Shown here piece after piece: positions 44,329 to 53,332 of a DNA stretch of 64,000 bases. Made by a program: the position numbers and the translations under genes. Position 1 is the stretch's first letter. Every line of letters starts with the position of its first letter. Below the pieces are notes generated by a model that was given only the letters and a program-made list of their open reading frames with translations, was not told the origin of the DNA and searched no databases. The stretch is from Mycolicibacter kumamotonensis (GTDB lineage Bacteria > Actinomycetota > Actinomycetes > Mycobacteriales > Mycobacteriaceae): assembly GCF_002086285.1 (NCBI RefSeq), contig NZ_MVHU01000010.1, forward strand, positions 1 to 64,000. The letters are read 5' to 3'.

Positions 44329-45339
44329 TCACTCGTAGTGCACGGTGATCGAGCCGCCTTCGGGTACGCCCTGGCAGGTCAGGATGTACCCGTCGGCGAC
44401 CTCGTCATCTTCGAGCGCCTTGTTGACGATCATCGTCGCGGACCCCTCACTGATGTGGGCGATGCAGGTTCCGCAGTTGCCGGCCTCGCAGGAGAACGGC
44501 GGCGCCAAACCGGCCCGACGGGCGCTGTCCAGCAGGGTCTCCCCGGCGACCCGAGGCACCGACGCCTTCTTGCGCCCGATGTGAATGGTGACGGTCCCGC
44601 TCACCTCGGCCGCGGCGCCGGCGTCGGCCGGTGTGGCCGGTGCCGCCCCGGACGCGACATCGAAGTCCTCGACGAAAAGCCGGCCCGGGCCGGGCCAGGC
44701 CTCGCGCACCACGGCCATGAAGCCCTCCGGGCCGCACAGGTAGCAGTCGGCGCCGGTGTCGGCGCCGACGAACGCGGTGACGGCGGCCGCGTCGAGGAGG
44801 CCGTCGGTGTCGTCGCGATGCCGCTGCACCGACAGCCGGCCCGGGTAGCGGGCGGCGAGGTGGGCCAGTGCATCGTCGAAGATCGCCGCCGCGGAGTCGC
44901 GGTCGGCGCAGAGCAGTCGCACGGTGCGGTCGGTGCTGGCCAGTGCGCTCTTGGCCAGCGAGAGGATCGGTGTGATCCCGCTGCCGCCGGAGAACCCCAG
45001 CAGCGGAGCGTCCGAGGAATCCAGGCAGAAGGTCCCCGCCGCGCGGGTCATCGTCAACTCATCGCCTTCGGCGACGTTGTCCAGCAACCAATTCGACACC
45101 TTGCCGCCGGGAACACGCTTGATCGTGGTCATCAGCTCGGTGTCGGTGTCCGGAGAACTCGACATGGAGTAAGAGCGGTAGAGCTCCTCGCCGTCGACCT
45201 TCACCTGGAATGTCGAGTACTGGCCGGCCCGGTAGGCAAACGGAGTCTCGTGCGGAGCCAGGACGAACGTGTACGCGTCGGCGGTCTCCTTGACGATGCG
45301 GGTCACGGTAGCCCGCTGGAATACATGAGTGACCGCCAT
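44329..45339 (-). CDS. KshB-like ferredoxin reductase (FAD, NAD, C-terminal [2Fe-2S])
   Basis: The 336-residue electron-transfer protein has an FAD-binding barrel (YRAGQYSTFQV, LYRSYSMSSSP), an NAD-binding domain (GFSGGSGITPILS) and a plant-type [2Fe-2S] domain with cysteines in SCEAGNCGTC and a later TCQG. It has the layout of KshB and other class IA/III oxygenase reductases. It is the only such reductase in the window, so it probably supplies electrons to one or more of the Rieske oxygenases. It is divergent from the acyl-CoA synthetase gene, sharing the operator at 45372-45388. Confidence 0.93.
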   Translation of the reverse strand: MAVTHVFQRATVTRIVKETADAYTFVLAPHETPFAYRAGQYSTFQVKVDGEELYRSYSMSSSPDTDTELMTTIKRVPGGKVSNWLLDNVAEGDELTMTRAAGTFCLDSSDAPLLGFSGGSGITPILSLAKSALASTDRTVRLLCADRDSAAAIFDDALAHLAARYPGRLSVQRHRDDTDGLLDAAAVTAFVGADTGADCYLCGPEGFMAVVREAWPGPGRLFVEDFDVASGAAPATPADAGAAAEVSGTVTIHIGRKKASVPRVAGETLLDSARRAGLAPPFSCEAGNCGTCIAHISEGSATMIVNKALEDDEVADGYILTCQGVPEGGSITVHYE

Positions 45340-45371
45340 GACCACCCCTTCCGGTTTGCGTTCTTCGTTAC

Positions 45372-45388
45372 AGAGAATACTATTCTCT
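45372..45388. promoter_or_regulatory. Operator GAGAAT-N3-ATTCTC (site 1)
   Basis: AGAGAATACTATTCTCT is a perfect palindrome around a central C. It lies between the divergent reductase and acyl-CoA synthetase genes. TAGGAT at 45397-45402 may be the -10 box of the latter. The same GAGAAT-N3-ATTCTC core recurs at 54108, 61073 and 62656, so it defines a local regulon. Confidence 0.75.
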
Positions 45389-45411
45389 CAAACCGATAGG
45401 ATGTTCTCAAC

Positions 45412-46854
45412 ATGGTGTCTGGGTTGGCCGGGTCGTCCACCGCGGTGCTCGCGTTCGAGGACCGCCGGTTGCCGCTGCCCGAGCTCGACGAACGCGCCGC
45501 CGCGCTGGCCGCCGCGCTGGCCGCCGACGGTGTGGCCGCCGGTGACCGGGTGGCGCTGATGGCGTCGAACCGGCCGGAATTCGTCGTCGCCGTGTACGCC
45601 ATCTGGCGGCTCGGGGCCGTCGTCGTCTTGATCAGCCCCGCCTGGAAACGCGACGAGGTGGGGCACGCCCTGACGCTGACCGAACCCCGCTACGCGCTCG
45701 GCGACCATCCGGTGCTGGCCGAGCTGATGCCGATGCGCCACCTGGACGAACCGGTACCCCCCGGTCCGCCGGCCGGTGCCCCGCCGGCGGTCCCAGCAGC
45801 CGCCGGCGTCGACGCCGTACTGGTGTTCAGCTCCGGCACCACCGGCCTGCCCAAGGCGGTCCGGCACACGCACGCCTCGATGGCCGCCGGGGTGCGGCAC
45901 TGGCGGGATGCGCTGGGATTGACCGCCGCCGACCGGATCCAGGTGGTGACACCGCCGTCCCACATCCTCGGCCTGCTCAACATCCTGACCGCATTGAGCG
46001 TCGGGGCGCGGGTACGCCTGCACCGCCGGTTCGACGTCGACGCGATGCTGACAACGATCGCCGAGGATCGGATCACCGTGGAGATGGCGGTGGCGCCGAT
46101 CGCGCTGGCCATCGCCGGGCATCCGGACCTGGAGTCGTTCGACCTGTCCTCGCTGCGCTTCATCATGTGGGGCGCCACCCCGGTCGCCGCCGCAGTCGCC
46201 GAGGAGGTCACCCGGCGCACCGGGGTCCGATGGGTGCCGGCCTACGGCACCAGCGAGCTGCCCGTGCTGTCCTGCAGTGCGATCAACGGAGCCGGCCCGG
46301 ACGACTCGGATCTGCACACCGTCGGGCATCCGGTGCCCGGGGTCGAGCTGCAGGTGGTGGACGCCGAGACCGGCGAGCCGCTGCCGCACGGCGTGCCCGG
46401 GGAGATACGCGCCCGCTCCGAATCACTGATGGCCGGCTACCTGCCGGACGAGGCGACGTCAGAAGTGGTGCGCGAAGGGTGGTTTCACACCGGCGACGTC
46501 GGCATCCTCGATGCCGACGGCCGCTTGCGGATCACCGACCGCTGCAAGGAGATGATCAAGGTGCGCGGCTTCCAGGTCGCCCCCGCCGAGATCGAGGCCG
46601 TGCTGCACGAGCATCCCGCGGTCGCCGACTGCGGAGTGTTCGGGGTGCCCGACCCGGGTGACGGCGAGGCCGTCGTCGCGGCGGTCGCACTGCGCGAACC
46701 GATCGACGAGGCGGAGCTCACGGCGCTGGTGGCTGAGCGCCTCGCGTCCTACAAACGACTCAGCCGAGTGGTGGTCGTTCCCGAGATCCCCCGGCTGCCG
46801 TCCGGAAAACTGTTGCGTCGACTACTCAAGGAGCGCCTATGGATGTCCGGCTGA
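45412..46854 (+). CDS. Acyl-CoA synthetase (AMP-forming ligase)
   Basis: The 480-residue ANL-family ligase has the P-loop FSSGTTGLPKAVRHTH, the core motif VPAYGTSELPVLS, the hinge RITDRCKEMIKVRGFQV and the C-terminal catalytic Lys in PSGKLLRRLL. It activates a carboxylic acid to its CoA thioester as the entry to the beta-oxidation genes downstream. The ATG at 45412 sits 9 bases after a TAGGAT -10 box with little leader. Its 3' end overlaps the next gene by 16 bases. Somewhat short for the family, but all core motifs are present. Confidence 0.92.
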   Translation: MVSGLAGSSTAVLAFEDRRLPLPELDERAAALAAALAADGVAAGDRVALMASNRPEFVVAVYAIWRLGAVVVLISPAWKRDEVGHALTLTEPRYALGDHPVLAELMPMRHLDEPVPPGPPAGAPPAVPAAAGVDAVLVFSSGTTGLPKAVRHTHASMAAGVRHWRDALGLTAADRIQVVTPPSHILGLLNILTALSVGARVRLHRRFDVDAMLTTIAEDRITVEMAVAPIALAIAGHPDLESFDLSSLRFIMWGATPVAAAVAEEVTRRTGVRWVPAYGTSELPVLSCSAINGAGPDDSDLHTVGHPVPGVELQVVDAETGEPLPHGVPGEIRARSESLMAGYLPDEATSEVVREGWFHTGDVGILDADGRLRITDRCKEMIKVRGFQVAPAEIEAVLHEHPAVADCGVFGVPDPGDGEAVVAAVALREPIDEAELTALVAERLASYKRLSRVVVVPEIPRLPSGKLLRRLLKERLWMSG

Positions 46855-47744
46855 ACGCTGAGCAGCGGCAACTGCGGGATGCCGCAGCGAAGCTCGCCGA
46901 CGACCTGGGGCCGGCGTCGGTCGCCGAACTCGACGATGCCAACCGGGTGGTCCGCCTGGAACGCGCTGTCGCCCAAACCGGTTGGCGATCGCTGCGCTCG
47001 GACGGGGCGTCCGGAGTGGAGGTGGCGATCGTCGCCGAGGAGTTCGGACGCGGCCTGGTCGACGTGCCGTTCCTGGGGCCGGTGCTCGCCGATGACCTGG
47101 GCCGGCACGTGCCTCTGGGCGCGGAACCAACCACGATCGCCTTCAACGAGAGAGCCATCGACGCGCGCGGCGCCGCCCGGGCCGCGGCGGTGCGCGAGCA
47201 CGCGGTGCTGACCGCCCCGGTCGGTGCGCTGCGCAGCGGAGCCGACCTGACCCGAACCGGAGCTGAGCTGGCCGGCGCGCTGCAGCAGGCCGGTCAGCTC
47301 GGCGCCGAGAGCGCGTCGCGCTGGCAGGCATTGGCGTTGGCGGCGACCGCCGCCGACCTGGTCGGCACCGCGCGCGGCGCACACGCGCTGGCGTGCGACT
47401 ACGCCAAGATCCGGGAGCAGTACGGCAAACCCATCGGCGGCTATCAGGCCATCGCCCACCTGCTCGCCGAAGGGCTGGCGCTGATCGAGGGCTCGGTGAG
47501 TGTGCTGCGGCACGCCGCCTGGGCCGTCGACGAAGCCGATGCGGCCGATGCGGTGCGCGCCGCGCGCATCGCCAAGATCTATTGCGCCCGTACCGCCCGG
47601 ACGGTCTGCGAGACCGCGATCCAGGTGCACGGCGGTATCGGCAACACCTGGGAATGCCTGGCGCACGTCTACCTGCGGCGGGCACTGACCTCGACCGGCC
47701 TGTGGCCCGTGACGATTAGGGAGATCGCTGATGGACTTTCGTGA
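46839..47744 (+). CDS. Acyl-CoA dehydrogenase, short form (pair 2, first subunit)
   Basis: The 301-residue FadE-like protein is shorter than standard members (about 380), mostly in the N-terminal and middle domains. The C-terminal domain is clear: YAKIREQYGKPIGGYQAIAHLLAE, then TAIQVHGGIGNTWECLAHVY. It overlaps both neighbours. Short FadE proteins paired with long ones form alpha2beta2 enzymes in mycobacterial steroid breakdown, so it probably pairs with the 47731 product. Confidence 0.88.
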   Translation: MDVRLNAEQRQLRDAAAKLADDLGPASVAELDDANRVVRLERAVAQTGWRSLRSDGASGVEVAIVAEEFGRGLVDVPFLGPVLADDLGRHVPLGAEPTTIAFNERAIDARGAARAAAVREHAVLTAPVGALRSGADLTRTGAELAGALQQAGQLGAESASRWQALALAATAADLVGTARGAHALACDYAKIREQYGKPIGGYQAIAHLLAEGLALIEGSVSVLRHAAWAVDEADAADAVRAARIAKIYCARTARTVCETAIQVHGGIGNTWECLAHVYLRRALTSTGLWPVTIREIADGLS

Positions 47745-48828
47745 TTCGCCCGCCGAAGCCGACTTCCGCGGCCGGCTTCGGGCCTGGCTGACCGAGCGGG
47801 CCGGCACCTTCCCCGCCGCGGGCGACGACGAGTACTGGGCGCGGCAGGGCGAATGGCATCAAGCCCTCTACGGCGCCGGATTCTTCGGGGTGTCCTGGCC
47901 GCGCGAGTACGGCGGCCAGGAGCTGCCGCCGGTTTACGACGTGATCGTCGACGAGGAGCTGGCGGCCGCCGGCGCCCCGCCGCGGCCGAGCCTGGGATAT
48001 CTGGTCGTGGGGCTGGGCCGGCACGCCAGTAAAGAACTGCAGCAACGGTTCCTGCCCGGGATGATCGACGGCACGCAGCGTTGGTGCCAAGGCTTCTCCG
48101 AGCCCGGGGCCGGGTCGGACCTGGCGTCGCTGACCACCACGGCGACCCGCGACGGCGACGACTACGTCATCTACGGGCACAAGATCTGGACCAGCTACTC
48201 CGACGTCGCAGACTGGTGCCTGCTGCTGGCCCGCACCGACAAGGATGCCCCTCGGCACCGCGGTATCTCGGCGTTCATCATCTCCATGCACCAGCCCGGC
48301 ATCGAGCAGCGGCCGCTGCAGATGATCAACGGTGTCACCACCGAATTCGGGCAGGTGCTCTTCGACGGTGCGACGGTTCCGGCCAGTCAGATGGTCGGTG
48401 CGCCGGGGGAGGGCTGGGCACTGGCGATGACGGTCGTCGGCCATGAGCGAGAGCCGTCGACGCTGGGGTATTCCGCACGCTACGGCAAGCTGGTCCGGCA
48501 GATGGCGGCGCGCGTCGAGGGTGCCGGTGCCGATGTTCCGGAGGAATTAGCCTGGGCAGCAGTCGAAACCGAGATGCTGCGGCTGCATGTGCGTCGTCGG
48601 CTCTCCGAACAGCTCGACGGGCTGTCGCACGGCCCGGAGGGTTCGCTGGACAAGCTGCTGATGACCTGGGTGGAGCAGTCGGTAGGCCACGCCGCGCTGG
48701 CCGTCGGCGGTGTCGACGATCCCGATCTGCTCAGTGCCTACCTGTACAGCCGCGCCCAGAGTGTGATGGGCGGGACCTCGCAGATTCAGAAGAACATCAT
48801 CGCCGACCGAATCCTGGGATTGAAGTGA
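47731..48828 (+). CDS. Acyl-CoA dehydrogenase (pair 2, second subunit)
   Basis: The 365-residue protein has the FAD/substrate segment QGFSEPGAGSDLASLTTTA and the C-terminal VMGGTSQIQKNIIADRILGLK. It overlaps the shorter partner by 14 bases. It would introduce a double bond into the CoA ester formed by the ligase at 45412, for hydration by the enzyme at 48888. The pair resembles FadE heteromers such as ChsE1-ChsE2. Confidence 0.9.
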   Translation: MDFRDSPAEADFRGRLRAWLTERAGTFPAAGDDEYWARQGEWHQALYGAGFFGVSWPREYGGQELPPVYDVIVDEELAAAGAPPRPSLGYLVVGLGRHASKELQQRFLPGMIDGTQRWCQGFSEPGAGSDLASLTTTATRDGDDYVIYGHKIWTSYSDVADWCLLLARTDKDAPRHRGISAFIISMHQPGIEQRPLQMINGVTTEFGQVLFDGATVPASQMVGAPGEGWALAMTVVGHEREPSTLGYSARYGKLVRQMAARVEGAGADVPEELAWAAVETEMLRLHVRRRLSEQLDGLSHGPEGSLDKLLMTWVEQSVGHAALAVGGVDDPDLLSAYLYSRAQSVMGGTSQIQKNIIADRILGLK

Positions 48829-48887
48829 CCGAGTGGTCGCCAACGCGGGCGGAGCCCGGGTGAAGCGACCAACGTAAGGAGTTTGAC

Positions 48888-49655
48888 ATGTACGACGTAC
48901 CTGCCGAGATCGACGTGCGCGCCGATGGCCCGCTGCGGATCATCACGCTCAATCGACCCGACGCGCTCAATGCGGTCAACGACGCGCTGCACACCGGCCT
49001 GGCGAAACTGTGGTCGCAGCTGGAGGAAGATGGCGATGCCCGGGCGGCGGTGCTGACCGGAAGCGGGCGGGCATTCTCGGCCGGTGGCGACTTCGCCTAC
49101 CTCGACGAGCTGCGCCGCGATGAGAAGCTGCGGGCCAAGACGATCTTGCACGGCCGTGAGATCGTGCTTGGTATGGCGCGCTGCCGCACACCGGTCATCG
49201 CCGCGGTCAACGGGCCCGCGGTCGGGCTGGGCTGCAGCCTGGTGGCGCTCAGCGACATCGTCTACATGGCCGAATCCGCTTATCTCGCCGATCCGCACGT
49301 GCAGGTGGGCCTGGTCGCCGCCGACGGCGGCCCGCTGACCTGGCCGCTGCAGATGAGCCTGCTGCTGGCCAAGGAGTACGCGCTGACCGGAACACGGATC
49401 CCGGCCGCGCGGGCGGTGGAGCTCGGCCTGGCCAACCACGTCGTGGAAGACCCACTGGCCGAGGCGATCTCGTGCGCCAAGCGCATCGCCGAACTGCCCC
49501 GCCAGGCGGTCGAGAGCACCAAGCGGCTGCTCAACATCCACCTGGAGCGAGCCGTGCTGGCGGCCCTGGATTTTGCGAACGCCGCCGAAGATCAGTCGTT
49601 CAAGACCGAGGACTTCGCCAACATCATCGATCGGCTCACCGCGAACAAGAACTGA
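48888..49655 (+). CDS. Enoyl-CoA hydratase/isomerase family protein
   Basis: The 255-residue crotonase-fold protein has the oxyanion-hole segment GRAFSAGGDFAYLDEL and NGPAVGLGCSLVALSDIV with the second oxyanion Gly. GTAAGGAGTTTGAC precedes the ATG. It probably hydrates the enoyl-CoA made by the paired dehydrogenases. Crotonase members also do isomerisation or ring hydrolysis, so the exact reaction is open. Confidence 0.9.
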   Translation: MYDVPAEIDVRADGPLRIITLNRPDALNAVNDALHTGLAKLWSQLEEDGDARAAVLTGSGRAFSAGGDFAYLDELRRDEKLRAKTILHGREIVLGMARCRTPVIAAVNGPAVGLGCSLVALSDIVYMAESAYLADPHVQVGLVAADGGPLTWPLQMSLLLAKEYALTGTRIPAARAVELGLANHVVEDPLAEAISCAKRIAELPRQAVESTKRLLNIHLERAVLAALDFANAAEDQSFKTEDFANIIDRLTANKN

Positions 49656-49661
49656 TCTGCA

Positions 49662-50540
49662 ATGACGATCGCCGAGTTGCTTGCCGCCGCGCGTGACGGA
49701 TCGGTCCGCGCGACGGGGCGGCTGCTCAGCTTGGTCGAAAGCGGCCGACGGGTCGAGGTGCTCGCCGCCGTCGGCCCGGCTTCGACCCGGGTCATCGGGG
49801 TGACCGGGCCGCCGGGCGCGGGCAAGTCCACCACGATCGCGGCCCTGGTGGGGGCGTACCGGGAACGCGATATGCGGGTGGCGGTCCTGGCCGTCGACCC
49901 CTCTTCACCGTTCAGCGGCGGCGCCCTGCTCGGCGACCGCATCCGAATGGCCGCCCACATCAACGATCCGGCGGTGCTGATCCGGTCGCTGGCGTCCCGC
50001 GGCCACCTCGGCGGACTTGCCGAAGCCGTCCCCGCGGCCATCCAGCTGATGGCCGGACTCGGCTATGACGTCCTGCTGCTGGAGACGGTCGGCGTCGGCC
50101 AATCCGAGATCGAGATCGCCGCGATCGCCGATCCGACGATCGTGGTGCTCAATCCCGGTGCCGGCGACGCGGTGCAGGCCGCCAAGGCCGGGCTGCTGGA
50201 AGTGGCCGACATCGTGGTGGTCAACAAAGCCGACCGCGAGGGCGCGCAGCAGACCGTACGCGATTTGCGGGTTGAGCTGAAGCACACCGGCGCACCGATT
50301 CTCAGCATGATCGCCGCGCAAGGCGAGGGCCTCGGTGAGCTGATGGACACCATTGAGGCGCACCACCGCACCGACAGCCGGGAGCGTCGGCTGGCGCGGG
50401 CGCGCGCACAGATCCTGTCGCTGGCGCAGACCCGGCTGCGGACCCACCCGGCGCTGAATCGACTCGCCGAGTCGGTCCTCGACGGGAGCGATGACCCCTA
50501 CTCGGCGGCGGAGCGGCTGCTGTCGCCGGAGGAGCCGTGA
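49662..50540 (+). CDS. meaB: MeaB-type G3E GTPase (cobalamin mutase chaperone)
   Basis: The 292-residue GTPase has P-loop GVTGPPGAGKSTTIAALVG, the motif AVDPSSPFSGGALLGDRIRM, ETVGVGQSE (switch) and VVNKADREG (guanine specificity). MeaB and relatives load and protect adenosylcobalamin mutases. No mutase subunit is encoded in this window, so its client lies elsewhere or beyond the pathway end. Its place after an enoyl-CoA hydratase suggests that the degraded molecule is branched and needs a B12-dependent rearrangement. Confidence 0.92.
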   Translation: MTIAELLAAARDGSVRATGRLLSLVESGRRVEVLAAVGPASTRVIGVTGPPGAGKSTTIAALVGAYRERDMRVAVLAVDPSSPFSGGALLGDRIRMAAHINDPAVLIRSLASRGHLGGLAEAVPAAIQLMAGLGYDVLLLETVGVGQSEIEIAAIADPTIVVLNPGAGDAVQAAKAGLLEVADIVVVNKADREGAQQTVRDLRVELKHTGAPILSMIAAQGEGLGELMDTIEAHHRTDSRERRLARARAQILSLAQTRLRTHPALNRLAESVLDGSDDPYSAAERLLSPEEP

Positions 50541-50544
50541 CGTT

Positions 50545-51615
50545 CTAGGGCCTTTTCTGAGCCGACCAGCGGGGCAGGTTCAGCGGCAGATCGTTGTAGG
50601 TGGCGATGCCGGGTTCGGCGGCCACCACGGCCGGAATCGCGTTGATCGGCGGCATCGCGGTCATGATGTGGCCGAGCTCGAAGAAATCGTCGATGGATGT
50701 CGCCGAAGCGATCATGTCCGGCGGCGGGGTGAAGCCGACCTGCATGTTCACCGTCGGGCGGCCGTCGATGGTGATCTTCCAGCCGTCGCCGTCCAGCTGC
50801 CAATCCGGTTCCAGCGTCTGACCTTTGCGCCACCTCACGTTGATGTCGATCACGGTCTCGCCGCCCGCGATGCCCCGCCAGCTGGCGAACACACCGGCCA
50901 CGTGGCCCGCCGGGATGGTCCACGATGCCATCGCCAGATCCGCGGTGGTCTGGGCGTATTCGGAGACACAGGTGATCTCGTCGAGTTCGACGCCGATCGC
51001 GTCGGCGACCAGTTGCACCGCCTCGGCGAATATCGCGGTCCCCTTGGCGGCCATCGGCGCCAGGTCCGGATCGTCGATCGCGACGCCGAAGCCGACCGGG
51101 CGCTCGGTGTCGGGGGAGTCATACAGCGTGGTGTCGGCCGATTCGGTGATGGTGATCTTGTCGATCCGGTCGCACGCCGTGGCCGCAACGATCGCCAGTA
51201 ACTCGGCGAAGCCCGGGCTGACCCCGGAACCGAACAGCGTGGCGCCGCCCTTGCGGCACGCCTCCTCGAGCCGGGCCCGATCGTCACCGAGGTTGCGGCC
51301 GGTGATGAACGATGCCGAGGTCACGACGTTGACGCCCGCTGACAGGATCTCCACCAACTCGTCGACGTTGATCCACATCGGGTTGTAGACGACACAGTCC
51401 GGTTTCAGCGCCAGCAGCGCCGCGACGTCGTTGGTGGCCGAGACGCCGAGCGGGCCGATGCCGACCAGCTCCCCGACGTCGCGACCGACCTTGTCGTCGG
51501 ACCACGCGAAAAGCCCGACGAGTTCGTAGTCCGGATTGGCGGTGATCGCCCGGACGGAGCTCTTCCCGACGTTGCCCGTCGTCCACTGAACGATCCGGTA
51601 CGGGGCGTTCGGCAT
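50545..51615 (-). CDS. DapB-like NAD(P)-dependent dehydrogenase
   Basis: The 356-residue protein has an N-terminal Rossmann motif (RIVQWTTGNVGKSSVRAI) and the dihydrodipicolinate-reductase-like layout shared with 2,4-diaminopentanoate dehydrogenases. Similar proteins in mycobacteria are annotated only as dihydrodipicolinate reductase-like. I chose ATG 51615 because GAGGTGAA precedes it at good spacing. It is encoded just after an aldehyde dehydrogenase gene and converges on meaB. The substrate is unknown. Confidence 0.82.
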   Translation of the reverse strand: MPNAPYRIVQWTTGNVGKSSVRAITANPDYELVGLFAWSDDKVGRDVGELVGIGPLGVSATNDVAALLALKPDCVVYNPMWINVDELVEILSAGVNVVTSASFITGRNLGDDRARLEEACRKGGATLFGSGVSPGFAELLAIVAATACDRIDKITITESADTTLYDSPDTERPVGFGVAIDDPDLAPMAAKGTAIFAEAVQLVADAIGVELDEITCVSEYAQTTADLAMASWTIPAGHVAGVFASWRGIAGGETVIDINVRWRKGQTLEPDWQLDGDGWKITIDGRPTVNMQVGFTPPPDMIASATSIDDFFELGHIMTAMPPINAIPAVVAAEPGIATYNDLPLNLPRWSAQKRP

Positions 51616-51642
51616 GGATTTCACCTCGTGTTCTCGGCCCGA

Positions 51643-53100
51643 TTACATCTGCGCCCAGACGATCTTCGTCTGGAGGTAGGTTTCGATGCCGGCCTTGCCG
51701 GACTCGTAGCCCCAGCCGGACTGCTTGTAGCCGCCGAACGGCATCGAGTGGTCGAACTGCATCTGGCAGTTCAGCCCCACCGTTCCGGCCTTGAGCCGCT
51801 TGGCCAGCCGGTGTGCCCGGCCGAGATTGCTCGTCCATGCGGTGGCGGCCAAACCATAGGTGCTGTTGTTGGCCAGGGCGACCGCCTCGTCGTCGTCGTC
51901 GAACGGCAGGATCGTGACCACCGGCCCGAAGATCTCCTCCTGGAACAGCCGACTGGAATCGGGGTCGACGCCGGTGACCACGGTGGGGTGCACGAAGTAG
52001 CCCTTGCGGTCCAGCCGGTGGCCGCCGGTGACAAGCTCGTTGCCGTCGGCCTTGCCCTGGTCCAGGTAGCCCAGTACCCGGGTGAGCTGCTTCTGGCTGA
52101 TCAGCGGACCGACCATGACGCCCTCCTCCTTGGGGCCGCCAAGCTGCATCATGTTGGCCATGTTGGCGATGCCTTCCACCACCCGCTCGTAGACGCCGCG
52201 CTGGGCGAAGATGCGCGATCCGCAGACGCAGGCCTGCCCGGAGTGCACGAAGGTGCCGAACGCGGCCATGGTGATGGCCGTGTCCAGGTCGGCGTCGTCG
52301 TAGATCAGCACCGGCGACTTGCCGCCGAGCTCCAGGGTCACCTTGTTGAGATTGCTTGCCGCCGAGGAACGCACGATCTCCCGGCCGACTTCGGTCGATC
52401 CGGTGAACGCGACCTTCTCGACGTCCGGATGTGCGGTGATCGCCGCGCCGGCGGTGTGGCCGTAGCCGAGCACCATGTTGACCACGCCATCGGGCACTCC
52501 GGCCTCGGACAGGATGCGGTCGAGGACCAGTGCCGACAGCGGCGTTTCCTCGGCCGGCTTGACCACACTGCTGCAGCCCGCGGCCAGCGATGGGGCCAGC
52601 TTGGCGCAGAAGTTGAAGACCGGACCGTTCCACGGGAAGATCAGCCCCACCACGCCGTAGGGCTCACGCAGCGTGTAGACGTGCTGATGCGACTCGATGC
52701 CGGTCAGCCCGCCGGTGTTGACGTCGCGGGCGATGCCGTCGATCTTGGTGCACCAGCCGGCGTAGTAGCGGAACCATTCCGAGCCGACCTTGGTGATGAT
52801 TGCGGCCTGGGATGCGGGGATGCCCGCGTTGAGCGACTCGAGCTCGGCCAGGACCTCGGCGTTCTCGTCGATGAGGTCGGCGATCTTCCACAGCACCCGG
52901 GCCCGGTCGTAGTCGGCCATGCCCGACCACACCCCGGATTCGGCGGTGGCCTTGGCCCGGGCGACGGCGTCGTCGACGGCTTCGGGCCCACAGTCGGTGA
53001 ACTCGGTGAGCTGCTCTTCGGTGGCCGGGTCGATGATCGGAATCACGTCGCCGGTGCCGGGGACTTTCCGAATGTCGTCCAACACCGCCTGCACCGACAT
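51643..53100 (-). CDS. Aldehyde dehydrogenase
   Basis: The 485-residue dehydrogenase has GLIFPWNGPVFNFCAKLAPS, the Glu region VTLELGGKSPVLIYDD and the nucleophile Cys in HSGQACVCGSR. It is co-directional with the DapB-like gene, 27 bases upstream of it. ATG 53100 follows GAAGGGG. It differs from the ALDH at 42888, so two separate aldehyde oxidations may be needed in the pathway. Confidence 0.93.
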   Translation of the reverse strand: MSVQAVLDDIRKVPGTGDVIPIIDPATEEQLTEFTDCGPEAVDDAVARAKATAESGVWSGMADYDRARVLWKIADLIDENAEVLAELESLNAGIPASQAAIITKVGSEWFRYYAGWCTKIDGIARDVNTGGLTGIESHQHVYTLREPYGVVGLIFPWNGPVFNFCAKLAPSLAAGCSSVVKPAEETPLSALVLDRILSEAGVPDGVVNMVLGYGHTAGAAITAHPDVEKVAFTGSTEVGREIVRSSAASNLNKVTLELGGKSPVLIYDDADLDTAITMAAFGTFVHSGQACVCGSRIFAQRGVYERVVEGIANMANMMQLGGPKEEGVMVGPLISQKQLTRVLGYLDQGKADGNELVTGGHRLDRKGYFVHPTVVTGVDPDSSRLFQEEIFGPVVTILPFDDDDEAVALANNSTYGLAATAWTSNLGRAHRLAKRLKAGTVGLNCQMQFDHSMPFGGYKQSGWGYESGKAGIETYLQTKIVWAQM

Positions 53101-53332
53101 CGATAATCCCCTTCTCACATTTCGATAATTGCGTTCCGCAGCTTGAGGCTATGCGCTTCCTCATGGGAAGTCCAGGGCTCACCCGCGGCGCGGTTGCAGG
53201 CTCGGCGGCCGGCGGCGCTCAGCGCAGCGGCGGACGTGCCTAGAGCCCGACTCTGCGCCGGCGGTAAGGGTTCGTGTCCGCGGCGCGGGCGGCATCAGCC
53301 GCGGCGGCGGCGAGTGTGCGCGGCGCGGCCGG

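Noticed and set aside
53101..53332. Possible small gene between the ALDH and TetR genes
   Set aside because: No frame has a plausible start, ribosome binding site or protein-like composition. Left as intergenic.
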